From Sycon ciliatum (taxonomy: Eukaryota > Porifera > Calcarea > Leucosolenida > Sycettidae), in contig NC_088653.1 of assembly GCF_964019385.1 (NCBI RefSeq), forward strand, positions 14,072,154 through 14,136,153: a DNA stretch of 64,000 bases, in the 5' to 3' direction. The notes below the pieces were generated by a model that ran no database searches, was not told the origin of the DNA, and saw only the letters and a list, made by a program, of their open reading frames with translations. Positions 11,028 to 21,540 of the stretch are shown piece after piece; within the stretch, counting starts at the first letter, position 1, and every line of letters begins with the position of its first letter. Both the position numbers and the translations under genes were made by a program.

Positions 11028-12235
11028 ATAGCAAATAATGTTGCTCCATTGTGTAACAGTTTGTCTGCTACTACTTATGTACTCCGTCAAGCATTTCATC
11101 TTCTGCATGGTATTGAACTGCTTTGTCTGGTTTATTGCTGCCAGGTGCTGCACAATGATCGATGCACGTAATCATTACCCACAGCAGTGGTGTCGGTCAG
11201 TGTGGTGTAACTACCTTCCTCAACAATCACCAGCTGCTGGCTTGTGACAGTTTTGACAAAAAATAGTCGGTCTCTCTCATTCCGTTATCCCTTTGTCGAC
11301 TCTGAGGAGATGCTCAACAACCACATAATTTGGTACTTCCTGTTTAGCCTAGTATTTGCAGTATTTGCTTCCTACACCAGCCACAGTGCTTTTCTTCCCA
11401 CGTTCTTTTTTTCCGCTGGTTTGGGATTATCTTTTGTGTTACATTCTTTCGTTTTCTGTTACATCCTTTTCCTGTTCTTGTGTGTTAACGTTTCAGTGGA
11501 ATGGTGCAATGCATTTCCAACCAATACAGTCATTCTGGTCGAAATTGGATTCAACTGTACAGGTTTCCAATGCTTATGGCGTACTTCTGATGTATTCTCA
11601 GTCGTATTGAGGACACATGGGTGGGTAAACCGCTTATAGGGCGGTTCTCATCGGCAGCAGCAGGTACACTGGGACCCACGTGGAGATTGTGGGTGGTGTC
11701 CAGCTAAAGCTTTCGTGCTTTGGCCTATGCCAAGGGCATGATACGTACCCTGTGCATGGAAAGACGATGAAAATCAGCAGCTTTGCAAATGCACCTCTAC
11801 AGCCCGTTTCCGCAGTGACACACATTGTGGCTGTTTTTGATCCGTTAGTACACTATGTTTGCTGCCGCAGACATGTGTCAGTATTGTCCGGTGCTACTGC
11901 TAACTCAAATGGCACGAAATGACAGGTTTCTCGTCGCTCGTCAATGGCTGAAGCCTTTCTTCTTACAAACCCGCCCGCCATGCGAACGGTTTAGCAAAAC
12001 CACCACCCTCGCTCATGCAAACACTAGGGCACACGTATAGTATCAACGGAAAATGCACAACAATGCCTCTGAATACTCTTCTTCTTGAGAAAATTGGCAT
12101 TGACTGCCCGACTGTCGATAAAAAATACGTCTCCAAAATGCAGCTGTTTGCATTTGAATTTTCCCGCGCTTTGGCATTTGGGATAATAAAACTACCTCTA
12201 AACGTCGACTTTTCGCAAAACGGCGCATCGCCTGT
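11028..12235. other. Stretch without a recognisable gene
   Basis: Only the right copy of the 29-bp direct repeat (11894-11922) was identified. No exon or terminal-repeat element could be supported. Confidence 0.4.
11894..11922 (+). repeat. 29-bp direct repeat, right copy
   Basis: Exact copy of 7542-7570. Only a few upstream bases around TGTCC also resemble each other. Confidence 0.85.
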
Positions 12236-14114
12236 ATGCATCGCGCTTGATTTGATTTCTTACAGCACGATGCAACATATTAGGGAAGGTCAAAGGTCGA
12301 AAGGTCGAATTATTCCTGAAATGACGTCAAACAGTCCTGAAATTCCCGAAATGATGTCAAGTGATGCCAGTGATGGCCTGATTATGCCCGAGGCAGGAAG
12401 ACCGGCTATTCGCCATGGCCCGGGAAACGATCACGTGTCATAAGAAAACGAGTCAAAGGACGTAACGTCGTTACATGATTTGAGCCTAGCCTACTCTGAG
12501 TAGTAGTACAAACTAGGCCACGTAGATCATAGACTGCGCTTCGTTCGAAGTCTTGCAGGATTTTGCCGGTCCCAGTGCAAAACCGTGCGCATGCGCTGCC
12601 TGCACTCCGTGCGGCAGGAAGTAACAGTCCCCGTCCCACTGCCACTGGATCCATACAAGTACGCAGTCATTTTGGACAGAAGGCTCACTTGCTCATCGTT
12701 GTCCTGAGAGAAAGGCTAAAATACGATTGCTGGCAATATACGAGTTACTCGGAGTGGTATACGTGAATCGGACGAGCCATCGTTTGCAGGTGAGTACCAT
12801 AGCTCTCGGTTGAATCACCATCCTGCATGTATGTTGTATTATAATGTTCGCATCTTTCCTGCGCCTGTGAGGCAGGGAAAGGGCGGACGCGTCTCTCACA
12901 CGGCTAGTCAAGCCAGAAATATTGTCCTCCCTGGAGTGGGAAGATTTTTCTTCTCCTTCCCCCTTAAAAAAAAAAATTCCACCAGGCAGCAACTGTACTT
13001 CTTTTTCGTCTTAGGGGTTAGACAAGGGGAAGTAGCCATGTAGGGGCGTGGACCCGCCTTTCGCCACCGGGAGTTACAGCTCCTTTCCTATGATATCGTG
13101 GTTGTATAGAACGTGGCCGTTCACAATGATTTTCTTCCACAGAGATCATGGTGTGTGTGGCATACCTCAGTATAGCTTGTCATCCGCCACAACTGGCATT
13201 TCGTTTTCGTTCCGGAGCTCATCCTGCCCATGGTTTGGCGGCTTGCGTTCACTTGCGTACTTCGCCCTCGTGCAACTCAGGTCATTCTTGGCGTCCGGGC
13301 GATCTTGCCTGTCCTCTCCATAGACCACTTTGGCGATACAGTTGACTCACAGGACAGCCTCAGCTAGCAGGAGTTTGCCACCGTTCACCAAAATGTAAAA
13401 AACGTACATGGTCGAGTGAACGATCGCGGATTGAAACATTACCTCTCCCCATTCCTCTATTGAGAGCAGTAACACTGGACCCGGCTGTGTATTCAGCGAG
13501 TGCGTTCGATGTTGCCCGTGAATCGATTCATGAATCCACTCATGAATCGATTCGCGCTATTCACATCACCCCATGTTAATAGGGTGAATTGATTCCGAAT
13601 CTATTCCAGGGCTCATGTATGACGTGGAAGTCGAACGACTTGAATGCACTTGAATCGATCCATGAATCGATTCAATTGCGTAATGGAACGCACTCTCTAG
13701 ACTGCAACTCCTTGACTACGTCACACGTGTACTAAAACACATGCAGACTATCGGCGGGAAGTGAAGACAATTACACTGCCGATAGGGATCTAACATCCAC
13801 GCAGCTGTATGTGTATTGACTGCCTGTGGACTGTGGGTGGATTCATTTGGTCCTGTTTGCCAGACCAGTGCTGTGTGTGGCGCGAGGGGCGCCTGTAGGC
13901 ACCCGCGGATAATGCGTATTACCGTACTGTCGCGTATTAAAGCCGGGCGTATTCATGCAGAAGCCGATGTAAGGGCCAGACTTCTATTCACACCAGACTT
14001 CCATTCAAACCAGGTATTTCTATGTGTGTCAACACTAAAACCAGGCTTATGTGCCGACCGTGTATCTTGAAAATCAGGCGTATTTTCAAAACAGGCTTCT
14101 ATTCAAGATAAGCT

Positions 14115-14118
14115 TTAA
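14115..14118. other. Empty TTAA site matching an insertion in copy B
   Basis: In copy A the sequence reads AGCTTTAACACAAG. In copy B the same position reads GGCTTTAA and runs straight into the AGGGGAAGT end of the Kolobok-like element at 23105. This TTAA is the unoccupied target. Confidence 0.7.
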
Positions 14119-14485
14119 CACAAGACAATACGGTATATGTGGAAATTGTGCTATTAGCACTGCTAGTTATTTGAAGCGTTTGAGCTAGTTATAATGCTAG
14201 CAGGGCTGATAGTGCTACAGAAATGGCAATCCTCGCGGTAGGAATAGTGACATCCCTCTGGAGTCACTCGGAATATGCCAGTATCACAGGGCGAACACCA
14301 AAAAAATGCTGACACTGTCATTACATCAGTATAGAGGGCAGCCAGCATCGCGGGGAGCAGCAGTGTGTCTCTCTGAGCTCTAATAATAGCACTACTTTTC
14401 ATGGTGGTGCCTTCAGACTGGACATCTCTGGCTAATTGGACGCATTGATTGTGCTAGGCAAGGTCACATTTGGATACAATGAAAC

Positions 14486-15050
14486 ATGTCTAAGACGACC
14501 GATCAAGGGACCTTGAAAATGTGGTCTCTGTTACCAGCTGGTCTCCTTATCCAGGATGATTTGGCTGGAAATAGCATCCCTCACCAAACCTCCCCACCAC
14601 ACCTGCAACAACCACAACTTGCACCACAATGTCAACACCAACCATACACCCTTCGACAGACAAGGACCTACTCCATTGGGCACGCACACACAAACAGGCA
14701 CCGAGATTCCCCCATCAACAGTGCCCTCACCCTCTACAACTCACTCCCTATCGACGTCACAACTCAACCTCATAGAAATTCTCTCCGAAACAATGCATCC
14801 GGTCTTTTTTTTAGCAGTACCTGTTCCTGCTCCGCGCATCCCCCTGGTTTCTGATATCTCGAACGTGTACTTAACTATCTCGATCACCCCTGCTAACGTT
14901 ATTGCCCCTCGCTTGTTTTTCATGATCCATTGCTTCTTGCCTCCCCGGTTAATTTCCATCTAGCTGTTTCTGGCTAGTACCAGTTCTATCGCACTTAACA
15001 ATCATCCTTATTGGCGTCACGCCAACGTGGAATAAAAGAATAAAAAAATC
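14486..15050 (+). pseudogene. LINE 3'-end fragment (LINE-C)
   Basis: Reading TLYNSLPIDVTTQPHRNSLR and ending CSCSAHPPGF (stop near 14854), this is the extreme C-terminus of a LINE reverse transcriptase. The same CSCSAHP ending closes the minus-strand LINE at 54791-55885, so both belong to one family. A 3' UTR of about 190 bp follows, ending GTGGAATAAAAGAATAAAAA (about 15030-15050). No palm motifs remain. It is absent from duplicated copy B and so either inserted in A after duplication or was deleted from B. Confidence 0.7.
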
Positions 15051-15583
15051 CCTTGGTCCTGGTTTCATTGGTCTTCAGGGACAGGTGGTCGCCTTATCCG
15101 AGTGGTCGCCTTGACAGGTTTTACTGTACTCTATGTTAGGGCAGTACCGGTCCTCCCCACATAGGTCATTATGCTAGTTATATTGCTAGCAGTATCCGCC
15201 GTTGCCTAGGCACCTGAGGATGAGCTTGCGCCATAGTCACGTGGTGTCGCTGCGTGTCCAAGACAATTTAATCATTCATGGTCTTTAGTGTGCCAGGAGA
15301 AAACCGCTATACTTCTGCTCCACTGAAGAACGAAAAACGTCCAAGTTCCTCCATGAGCAACACTGACTCACGCTGCTATCTGGTGTTCACGAGGTGTTTG
15401 TCCTGCTGGAAACGGATCGTCTCTGTAAGTTTGTTTCCCTGGTGATGTTTGTGTCTGGAGAGCACTATCAAAGTGGTGCTCAAACAATAGGAGGACAGAG
15501 AAATTGTTTTTACTCACGAGTTTCGCGCACTAAGCGATCATCAGAAAACAGTAATGAGAAATCTGGATCAGTATTGGTTTATA

Positions 15584-15591
15584 TACATGTA
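15584..15591 (+). other. Probable Tc1/mariner excision footprint (TACATGTA)
   Basis: Copy B carries a TA-flanked 276-bp element beginning CAG and ending CTG at this position (23815-24090). Copy A shows TA-CATG-TA: both TA target copies plus two bases from each element end. This is the footprint pattern known for Tc1-type excision. TACATGTA is also a common string here, so coincidence is possible. Confidence 0.6.
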
Positions 15592-16740
15592 CTCACAAAG
15601 CAAAGAGTAAATAGCTACAGCATGGCGCAAATCTAAAAGTTGTGAATGGCGGCAGTGCAAAGCGTGAATGACTGCATCATGAGGCAAATCCAAAAGCAAA
15701 AGGGCGAATGACAGCAGTGGTGAAAGGTGACAACAACTGGAGCCGGCTGTCTCTTACTTAAATAGGTGATGGCTGTGGATGGTTTGAATTTCCGAAGATA
15801 GTATCTATTCTCGTGGCGACACTTTGACACAAGCTCACTCCTTTTGTTGAGAGAGCGGTGCTTGTGTAACAGGTAGCCGAGTGGTAGGCGCGGTGTAATC
15901 AACAAGAGTTCGTTTTATTCTTCTCTTCTCTCAGGTACACACCTGGGATATAATTATTAGTGAAAGAAGAAGCGGCAAATAAATAACTTTCTCTCCGGTG
16001 TTCACCTAGAGGTTGACTACTTCTTCTTCGAGTTAGCTTTGTCGTTGCTATCTAATCTCTCAAATTAAAACAGAAATGCGCAGCAGCTTTTATGCAGCAG
16101 ACGCCGTGCGCTTATATGCGGAGATACACTAAAATTAATATACATAAGGTCAAGTTCCGTATTGCTTCCGTATGGTCGGGCAGGGATACTACACTTGGGT
16201 GCTTGCGCGATTGCCAATTTTTCCGCCAGGCACAGGTTGCACCTTTTGCTTGTGTTGCTGTAGGCCGCTGCTCTGCGGTGTACCGCCCATTGAATGCTGC
16301 ATGCCTTCCCTTCATCCTTCTTGACCCAAATGTACTACGATAGGCGGGTGTCCTTCTCGTGTTGTCTGTGGCAGAAAAATGGTTTGGTGGTTATAGTAGC
16401 GTTTTTTCTGTGTCCTCCTATTGTTTGAACCAGCTATACCTCTCAGTATTGAGCACTCTCTTGGATAGCTTGGAACCTCTCTGTTTTATAAGTGGTGCTC
16501 TTCAGGCACAATCTTCCTCAGCCTACTCAAGCTCAACCGGTGTGGGGTGAATTCCCCGAAACACTGTGTGTAGAGCAGGGAGTGTTGCTTTCTTGCAGGT
16601 TTGCCGAGTAGACGGTTCGATGCACTTCTCGTGTGATCTTGATGGCAGTCGTGAGTCAGTCAAGTGCGAATAGATGACTTGCACAAAGATCCGAGCCGCG
16701 GGTGAGACGGGGCAAGTCTCACTACTAAAGTACTATACTA

Positions 16741-16943
16741 TAGGCCTTGGCGGATAATGCTCGAAAAGGTGGCAGATTCTGCTTTTTTTGCACCGAAATT
16801 GGCAGAACCATACAAACCTTATGGCGGGCAATTCCTCGAATTCTGCTCCATTTCTTTATCCACATACCAAACATGCATGAAACTTACCAGAAAAAGTACC
16901 GAATTCTGCCAATTTTTCTGCCGGCATTATCCGCCAAGGCCTA
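16741..16943. mobile_element. hAT-like MITE (8-bp TSD)
   Basis: The 203-bp insertion has perfect 20-bp inverted ends TAGGCCTTGGCGGATAATGC. It is flanked by CTATACTA at 16733-16740 and 16944-16951. Copy B has a single CTATACTA (24776-24783) and no insertion, which proves the boundaries. An 8-bp duplication with TAGG-type ends fits hAT. No transposase is encoded. Confidence 0.9.
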
Positions 16944-17091
16944 CTATACTAGCTACCTCAGTGCACCCTGTGTACCCAGGCTTCACTGTGGGCACCCTGC
17001 ACTGTCTGTAGTGCACTTTTTTTTGTCAGCATGACTGAACGGTGCACGGCATGTACATGTACATGTACTATACATGACTGTACAAGTACTT

Positions 17092-17595
17092 AAGGCTGCG
17101 TTTACACGGAGACGAAACGAAACGAAACGAAAACGGGCTAGCCTCGGATCGTTTTCAAACCGTTTACACGAGTACGGCAAAACGTTTTGAACCGTTTACA
17201 CGGAAACGGAAAACGGGCTATCAGGCTGGAGTTAGCACGTGCTGGCTTTGCGCAAGGGCGGGAAGTAACACGTTAGTTGGAGTTGGTACGTGCTGGTGGT
17301 CGCAAAGGTCAGGTATTTCCCGCGAAATATAGTCCCGCGCGGAATGGTTTCCATGACCGCGCTCCGTTTCCAATCGTTTTCACTGTTTTCACCGTTTACA
17401 CGAGAACGAAAACGTTTTGAAAACGTTTCAAAACACTTTGAAGTGCGTTTCCATTTCGTTCCGTTTAGGTATCGTTTTTGGGCGTTGTCGTGCAAACGAT
17501 AGTAGTAAACGCAACGATTTCGTTCCGTTTAGGTCCTACTTCGTTGTCGTGTGAACGCAAATCGTTTTCAATCGTTGTCGTGTAAACGCAGCCTT
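17092..17595. mobile_element. TIR element with GGCTGCGTTTACACG ends (copy A)
   Basis: The inverted ends AAGGCTGCGTTTACACG and CGTGTAAACGCAGCCTT enclose an interior full of CGTTTACACGA, GAAACGAAACG and AACGTTTTGAAAACG motifs. The same element occupies 24924-25442 in copy B, so it predates the duplication. No target duplication is clear. Confidence 0.75.
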
Positions 17596-17811
17596 ACTGT
17601 CTTTACTTCAGCAGCTCATGAGTCACAGTAACTCTCGTCTTATTTTTTTGGTGAGACACTTAGTGATATTATTTAAAAAAAAACTGTCTTACCAAAAAGC
17701 AGCAAGCGTAAAAGCACCCTCGGTGCAACCAATAATATGCCATCAGAAAACAGCAAGTGCTGTAGGATAAGCATGAGGCTCCCAAGAAGACGTCAAGCGT
17801 CATGCTACACA

Positions 17812-18515
17812 CGGCCATCAGAAGAACAAAGGATAACTGTGCTAACCTAGTTCATATTCAACGTAACGCTAACCGTTACGGGATATAGGAGCCTGCTGCG
17901 GGGAAGGCTTCGGTGAGCTGAAAAATCGTATACGATTCGCACAGCACAACATGCATGCAGCAGTGATTGCGACGGTCAGCGTCGATGGATGCGAGTCGTA
18001 AAGCACAGGCCGTAGCCCTTGGGGTTGACGTTTCTGGACTTCCTTTCTCTATATCTTCTCAAATAAAGCGGAATCAATCTGATAATACCAGTCTGTTATG
18101 AACACCAAGAAAGCAGCCATGGACGTTCACCGTTGTGCCATTCTAAAGGAACAACAGGTAAAAGATAGAGTTCATCTGAAAAACTCAAGGACTATCCATA
18201 AATACAGCAAATGATAAACCTAGGTTGGTAAAGTCCAACTCCGTCATGTGAGCCATGGGAAGCATAGTGTTCGAAATGCTGAAATTGGAAAAGTTGCAGT
18301 TGTGTTCATCGCCACACGACGCCATCGCCTGTTCACATTTCAAATGTAGCCATTTTAAAGCTCGCGTCCCTGTGCACAGCATGGATGGTTGAACAGATTC
18401 TACTCTTCCATCGCTTCCTGTCCTGTACAGTAGTGCGGTTGCGTTCCCGTTCCTGACATTCACGTACGTCGCCGCTAACCAGCATCATGAGTGCTCCAAT
18501 GGTTCTCGCCACTCC
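17812..18515. other. Stretch without a firm gene
   Basis: A minus-strand open frame at 18185-18463 has 92 codons with no recognised domain. It lies just downstream of the transposase relic on the same strand and might be degraded transposon sequence. Confidence 0.35.
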
Positions 18516-18833
18516 TTACGTAGCGTCCCGGCGCCCCCCCCCCCCCCCCCCCCCGTCAAAATGTGAACTACTGTCGGCAATGGAGCCAGTACATGTATAT
18601 GATGAGGCCACATTCAAGGTGAATGCACCGTTTGATGATGCTCTAACATGTCCTTTCACCGTTGTATGGAATTTGTAAGAAGAGAAGTGGCTCAACGGCA
18701 GGTCCAAGGCAGAAGGTACCTCACAGCGCAGTTCTGTTACATCCACAACGATGAACATACTCAGCAGACTGTGACGTGCATCAGACACACTTTGGCATTT
18801 TTTGTTCCACGTCCTCCCCAGGAGGAGACACAT
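18516..18833 (-). pseudogene. DDE_Tnp_4-like transposase fragment
   Basis: The minus-strand frame (about 105 codons) contains FIVVDVTELRCEVPSALDLP, then SHFSSYKFHTTVKGHVRASS, then GAFTLNVASSYT and GSIADSS. This order matches the DDE_Tnp_4 catalytic core (Harbinger/IS4EU type): the first Asp in the D-x-T-E block, a Y/FK-x-H-x-TVK block, then NGA and SD/AD with the second Asp. The domain then runs into a 22-bp poly-C/poly-G tract (18533-18554) and is lost. N- and C-terminal parts, including the last acidic residue, are not found. It could be a source-family relic for the PIF/Harbinger-like MITE at 10339. Confidence 0.6.
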
Positions 18834-19384
18834 AATAGGTCAGTCATATCTTCAGTACATGGGGTACTGATGCATCGTTACAACTAAACAGGTATGCAAG
18901 CTACTTTTCCCATAAGACCCAGCCGGAGCCGCATCATCGTCATTAGCAGCCATTCATGGAGGGTTATAATTATGTGACTTTCCACCACTCCCTGATCCAA
19001 TCATAGTTTGCGAGCCTTACCCAAACTGCAGCTGCTCGTAGTCAGGGTTGATTAATTTCAGAAATATTCATATGGAACGGAACAAGCGAGACTTCAACAG
19101 TAGCTAGAACCACATCAGGCCTGAGGACTTCGCGGCGTTTCTGCAGCACACTTGTTCTCTCCTTCAGCTCAGATACTACTTGAAGTACTACTGAAGGCCA
19201 TCTGGATCTCACGCTCGGTCCTTTCACCCTTCATTTTCGTGGTTTAGGCTTCCACTCACGACTCGGCAGGTTCCTGGCCTCTACGCACTCTGTCCTCACG
19301 AGAGGGTCGCTCTGGAGCTAGTGCAGCCGAATCAAAGGGAATCGAGTTCTTTCTCAGACGTCCACAAACTGTCGTTGTCCTTAC
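18834..19384. other. Stretch without a recognisable gene
   Basis: No transposon end or exon could be supported here. Confidence 0.35.
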
Positions 19385-19517
19385 CTTCCCTTCCACTGCG
19401 GGTAAGTAGTTGCACTTCAGGACCACGACGTGCTTGCTGGAGCCTACATACACCAATGATACTAACATTTTCCCCCATTCAAGCTCATCTCCATATGGCA
19501 TGAATCCATTAATTTTT
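19385..19517 (-). other. Possible isolated exon, minus strand
   Basis: Between a minus-strand acceptor-like CAG (ending at 19518) and a donor GGAAG|GTAAGG (at 19384) lies an open frame reading KINGFMPYGDELEWGKMLVS and then VYVGSSKHVVVLKCNYLPA. The composition looks protein-like and the splice signals are good. No family is recognised and no partner exon was found. It may be a host exon or a transposon relic. Confidence 0.25.
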
Positions 19518-19904
19518 CTGCCTTAATGGCTCGGAAAGAAACGTATGGAATGGGAGCCCCAGTTCCATCCCTCGTCTGCTAGTGCATTCAGGAGCGCAGC
19601 AGTGCTTCGGCATGACGATACCAGCCAAATCAAAACAACTCTAGCCAAAAACTAGCTCAGCGTTCGTCAGGCAAAAAGTGAAAGTCTCAAACTCAAAAGG
19701 TCGAGAAGTCAGAGTCTGAACGTCCACTTGCCCCGTCTCGAACCCAGACAATCTTTGTGCAAGTCATCTACCGGTATTCAAGTCGGCAGGAAAACCGCGA
19801 GCTCCCAATGCAATGTGGGGAGCAACACACACACACACACTTCCCCACGAATCACGCTCAAGCCTCAAGGCTGTGTGGGGCCGGCTGTGGGCACGCCAGC
19901 GACA

Positions 19905-20560
19905 TACCCCATGCAGCCAAGGGCGTAGGCCCGAGGGCTGCATGCAATGGCAAAATCCAGCCATCATGACAGACACATCGCTCTTGATTTGATTTCTTAC
20001 AGCACGAAGCAACATATTAGGGAAGGTCAAAGGTCGAAAGATCGAATTATTCCCGAAATGACGTCAAACTGTCCTGAAATTCCCGAAATGATGTCAAACG
20101 GGCCTGAAATCCCCGAAATGATGTCAAACGGTCCTGAATGACTCCTGATGGCCTGATTATGCCCGCGCGGCAGGAAGACCAGCTATTGGCCATGGCCCGG
20201 AAAATGATCACGTACACGTATCATGCTTTATTTTGGGTAATCCTGAAAATAATAAAGATTAGTTTTTTCTTACATGACACGTGATCGTCGCCGGGGCCAT
20301 GGCCAATAGGCGATCTTCCCGCCGCGGGCATAATCAGGCCATCAGGACCGTTTGACGTCATTTCGGGAATGTTCGGACCGTTTGACGTCATTTCGGGAAT
20401 AATTTTTCGACCTTTCGACCTTTCCACCTTTGACCTTCCCTAATATGTTGCTTCGCGCTGTAAGAAATCAAATCAAGCACGCTCTGTCTGTCATGATGGC
20501 TGAATCTTGCCTTTGCCTGCAGCCCTCGGGCCTACGGCCCTTGGGCTGCAGGCTCGGGCA
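19905..20560. repeat. Large imperfect palindrome (P-family, copy 2)
   Basis: Arms of about 300 bp are inverted around about 20235. The outer arms carry GGCTGCATGCAATGGC-type and CCAGCCATCATGAC sequence; the inner arms carry TTAGGGAAGGTCAAAGGTCG and tandem units of about 30 bp containing CCCGAAATGATGTCAAACGG. A single-arm relative occurs at 12236-12440. The right end holds another hairpin, CCTCGGGCCTACGGCCCTTG (20523-20545). No protein is encoded. Confidence 0.8.
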
Positions 20561-20734
20561 AGATTCAGCCATCATGACCTCCTGAGCGTGCTTGATTACA
20601 TACATTATGTAAGAAAACGAGTCAAAGGACGTAACGTCGTTACATGATTTGACCCTACGCACCTCTACTAGGCCACGTAGGACATAGACTAGGCCTAGGC
20701 GCCTGTAGACTACAAAAAGTACATACATAATCCT

Positions 20735-21035
20735 ACACAGTTGCGAGGGCATGATGCTCTGATCAGGCCCGAGGTCTGTGAGTGATCTTGCCCGAGGTCG
20801 CGACGCCCAAGGGGCGTAGCCCCGAGGGCGTCGCGACCGAGGGCAAGATTACTCACATGACCGAGGGCCTGATCAGAGCGGCATGCCCGACGCAACTGTG
20901 TAGGATTGCGCTTCAGACAAGGCCCACCTCACAAACAACAAGGCCCAGTACAGATTCAAACAGAAAGAAAGCCTTGACGGCAAATGAGTTGATGTCACAT
21001 TGTGTGCAGTGATCATAACAAACAGCTATTTGTTT
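20735..21035 (-). repeat. P-family palindromic repeat (copy 3)
   Basis: This is an inverted copy of 6885-7145, sharing ACAGTTGCGAGGGCATGATG, GATCAGGCCCGAGG and the GGTCGCGACGCCC hairpin with its GGCGTAGCC loop. It ends near AACAAACAGCTATTTGTTTG. It interrupts duplication copy B. Confidence 0.75.
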
Positions 21036-21540
21036 GGTCGGAACTTTCCAGTTTTGAGATGAAAGTATTCAAGTACAGTGAAGGCAGTAGTAACGTTAGT
21101 ACCAGTAATATGACGGATTCGGAATAAACCCGTTCTTCGAGTTAGATGATTGCCAGAGTAAGGTTCAAATGCGAGTGCTGAGAAGCTGCAGCCTTAGGGC
21201 AGGTACAAAATGTACTTGTGGAGGTCTGCTTCCCTTGTGTACGTTTCGCCGCGAGAAACAGGATCAGCTGCAAGGTCGGTTGGCGTTTCTGGTCTCCCTG
21301 CAGACGTTCAAGACAGTAGTGAGTATGATAATTTTGGAGAAGGGAGACAAATTTTTAGTCCTCGTCGGAGATGTTGCCCAAGGCAAGGACTTCGAAAAAT
21401 GGTAAATGCGCATGTGCGGCGCGATGCTGTACGACTGCTGTTCTTGACCGGCTAAGCGGTCAAGATCGACTGATCTTGACTGCTTATTCTGGCCGCTCAT
21501 TGGCCGTCTCCTGGCAACAAGCACGTGCCATGTCTGAAGC
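21036..21540 (+). other. Copy-B-specific segment, uncharacterised open frame
   Basis: This segment is absent from copy A. A + frame at 21169-21405 (78 codons) includes LAFLVSLQTFKTVVSMIILE then KGDKFLVLVGDVAQGKDFEK. No family is recognised and no splice or promoter context supports expression. Confidence 0.25.

Larger units (their letters stand above)
12236..17811 (+). repeat. Segmental duplication, copy A
   Basis: This segment aligns by eye with 19980-25664 in the same order and orientation, with several percent substitutions. Shared landmarks are GTGCGCATGCGCTGCCTGCA (12587), GGTCATTCTTGGCGTCCGGG-type sequence (13280), the GAATCGATTC-rich repeat (13498-13698), GGAGGACAGAGAAATTGTTT (15489) and the GTTTACACG TIR element (17092-17595). 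Unique to A are the LINE fragment (14486-15050), the segments 15685-15810 and 15872-16196, and a hAT-like MITE (16741-16943). Homology ends abruptly after CATGCTACACACGG. Confidence 0.85.

Noticed and set aside
13498-13698. GAATCGATTC-rich inverted repeat as a recent MITE
   Set aside because: GAGTGCGTTC/GAACGCACTC ends exist, but no target duplication was seen and both duplicated copies carry it, so it was left within the duplication entry.
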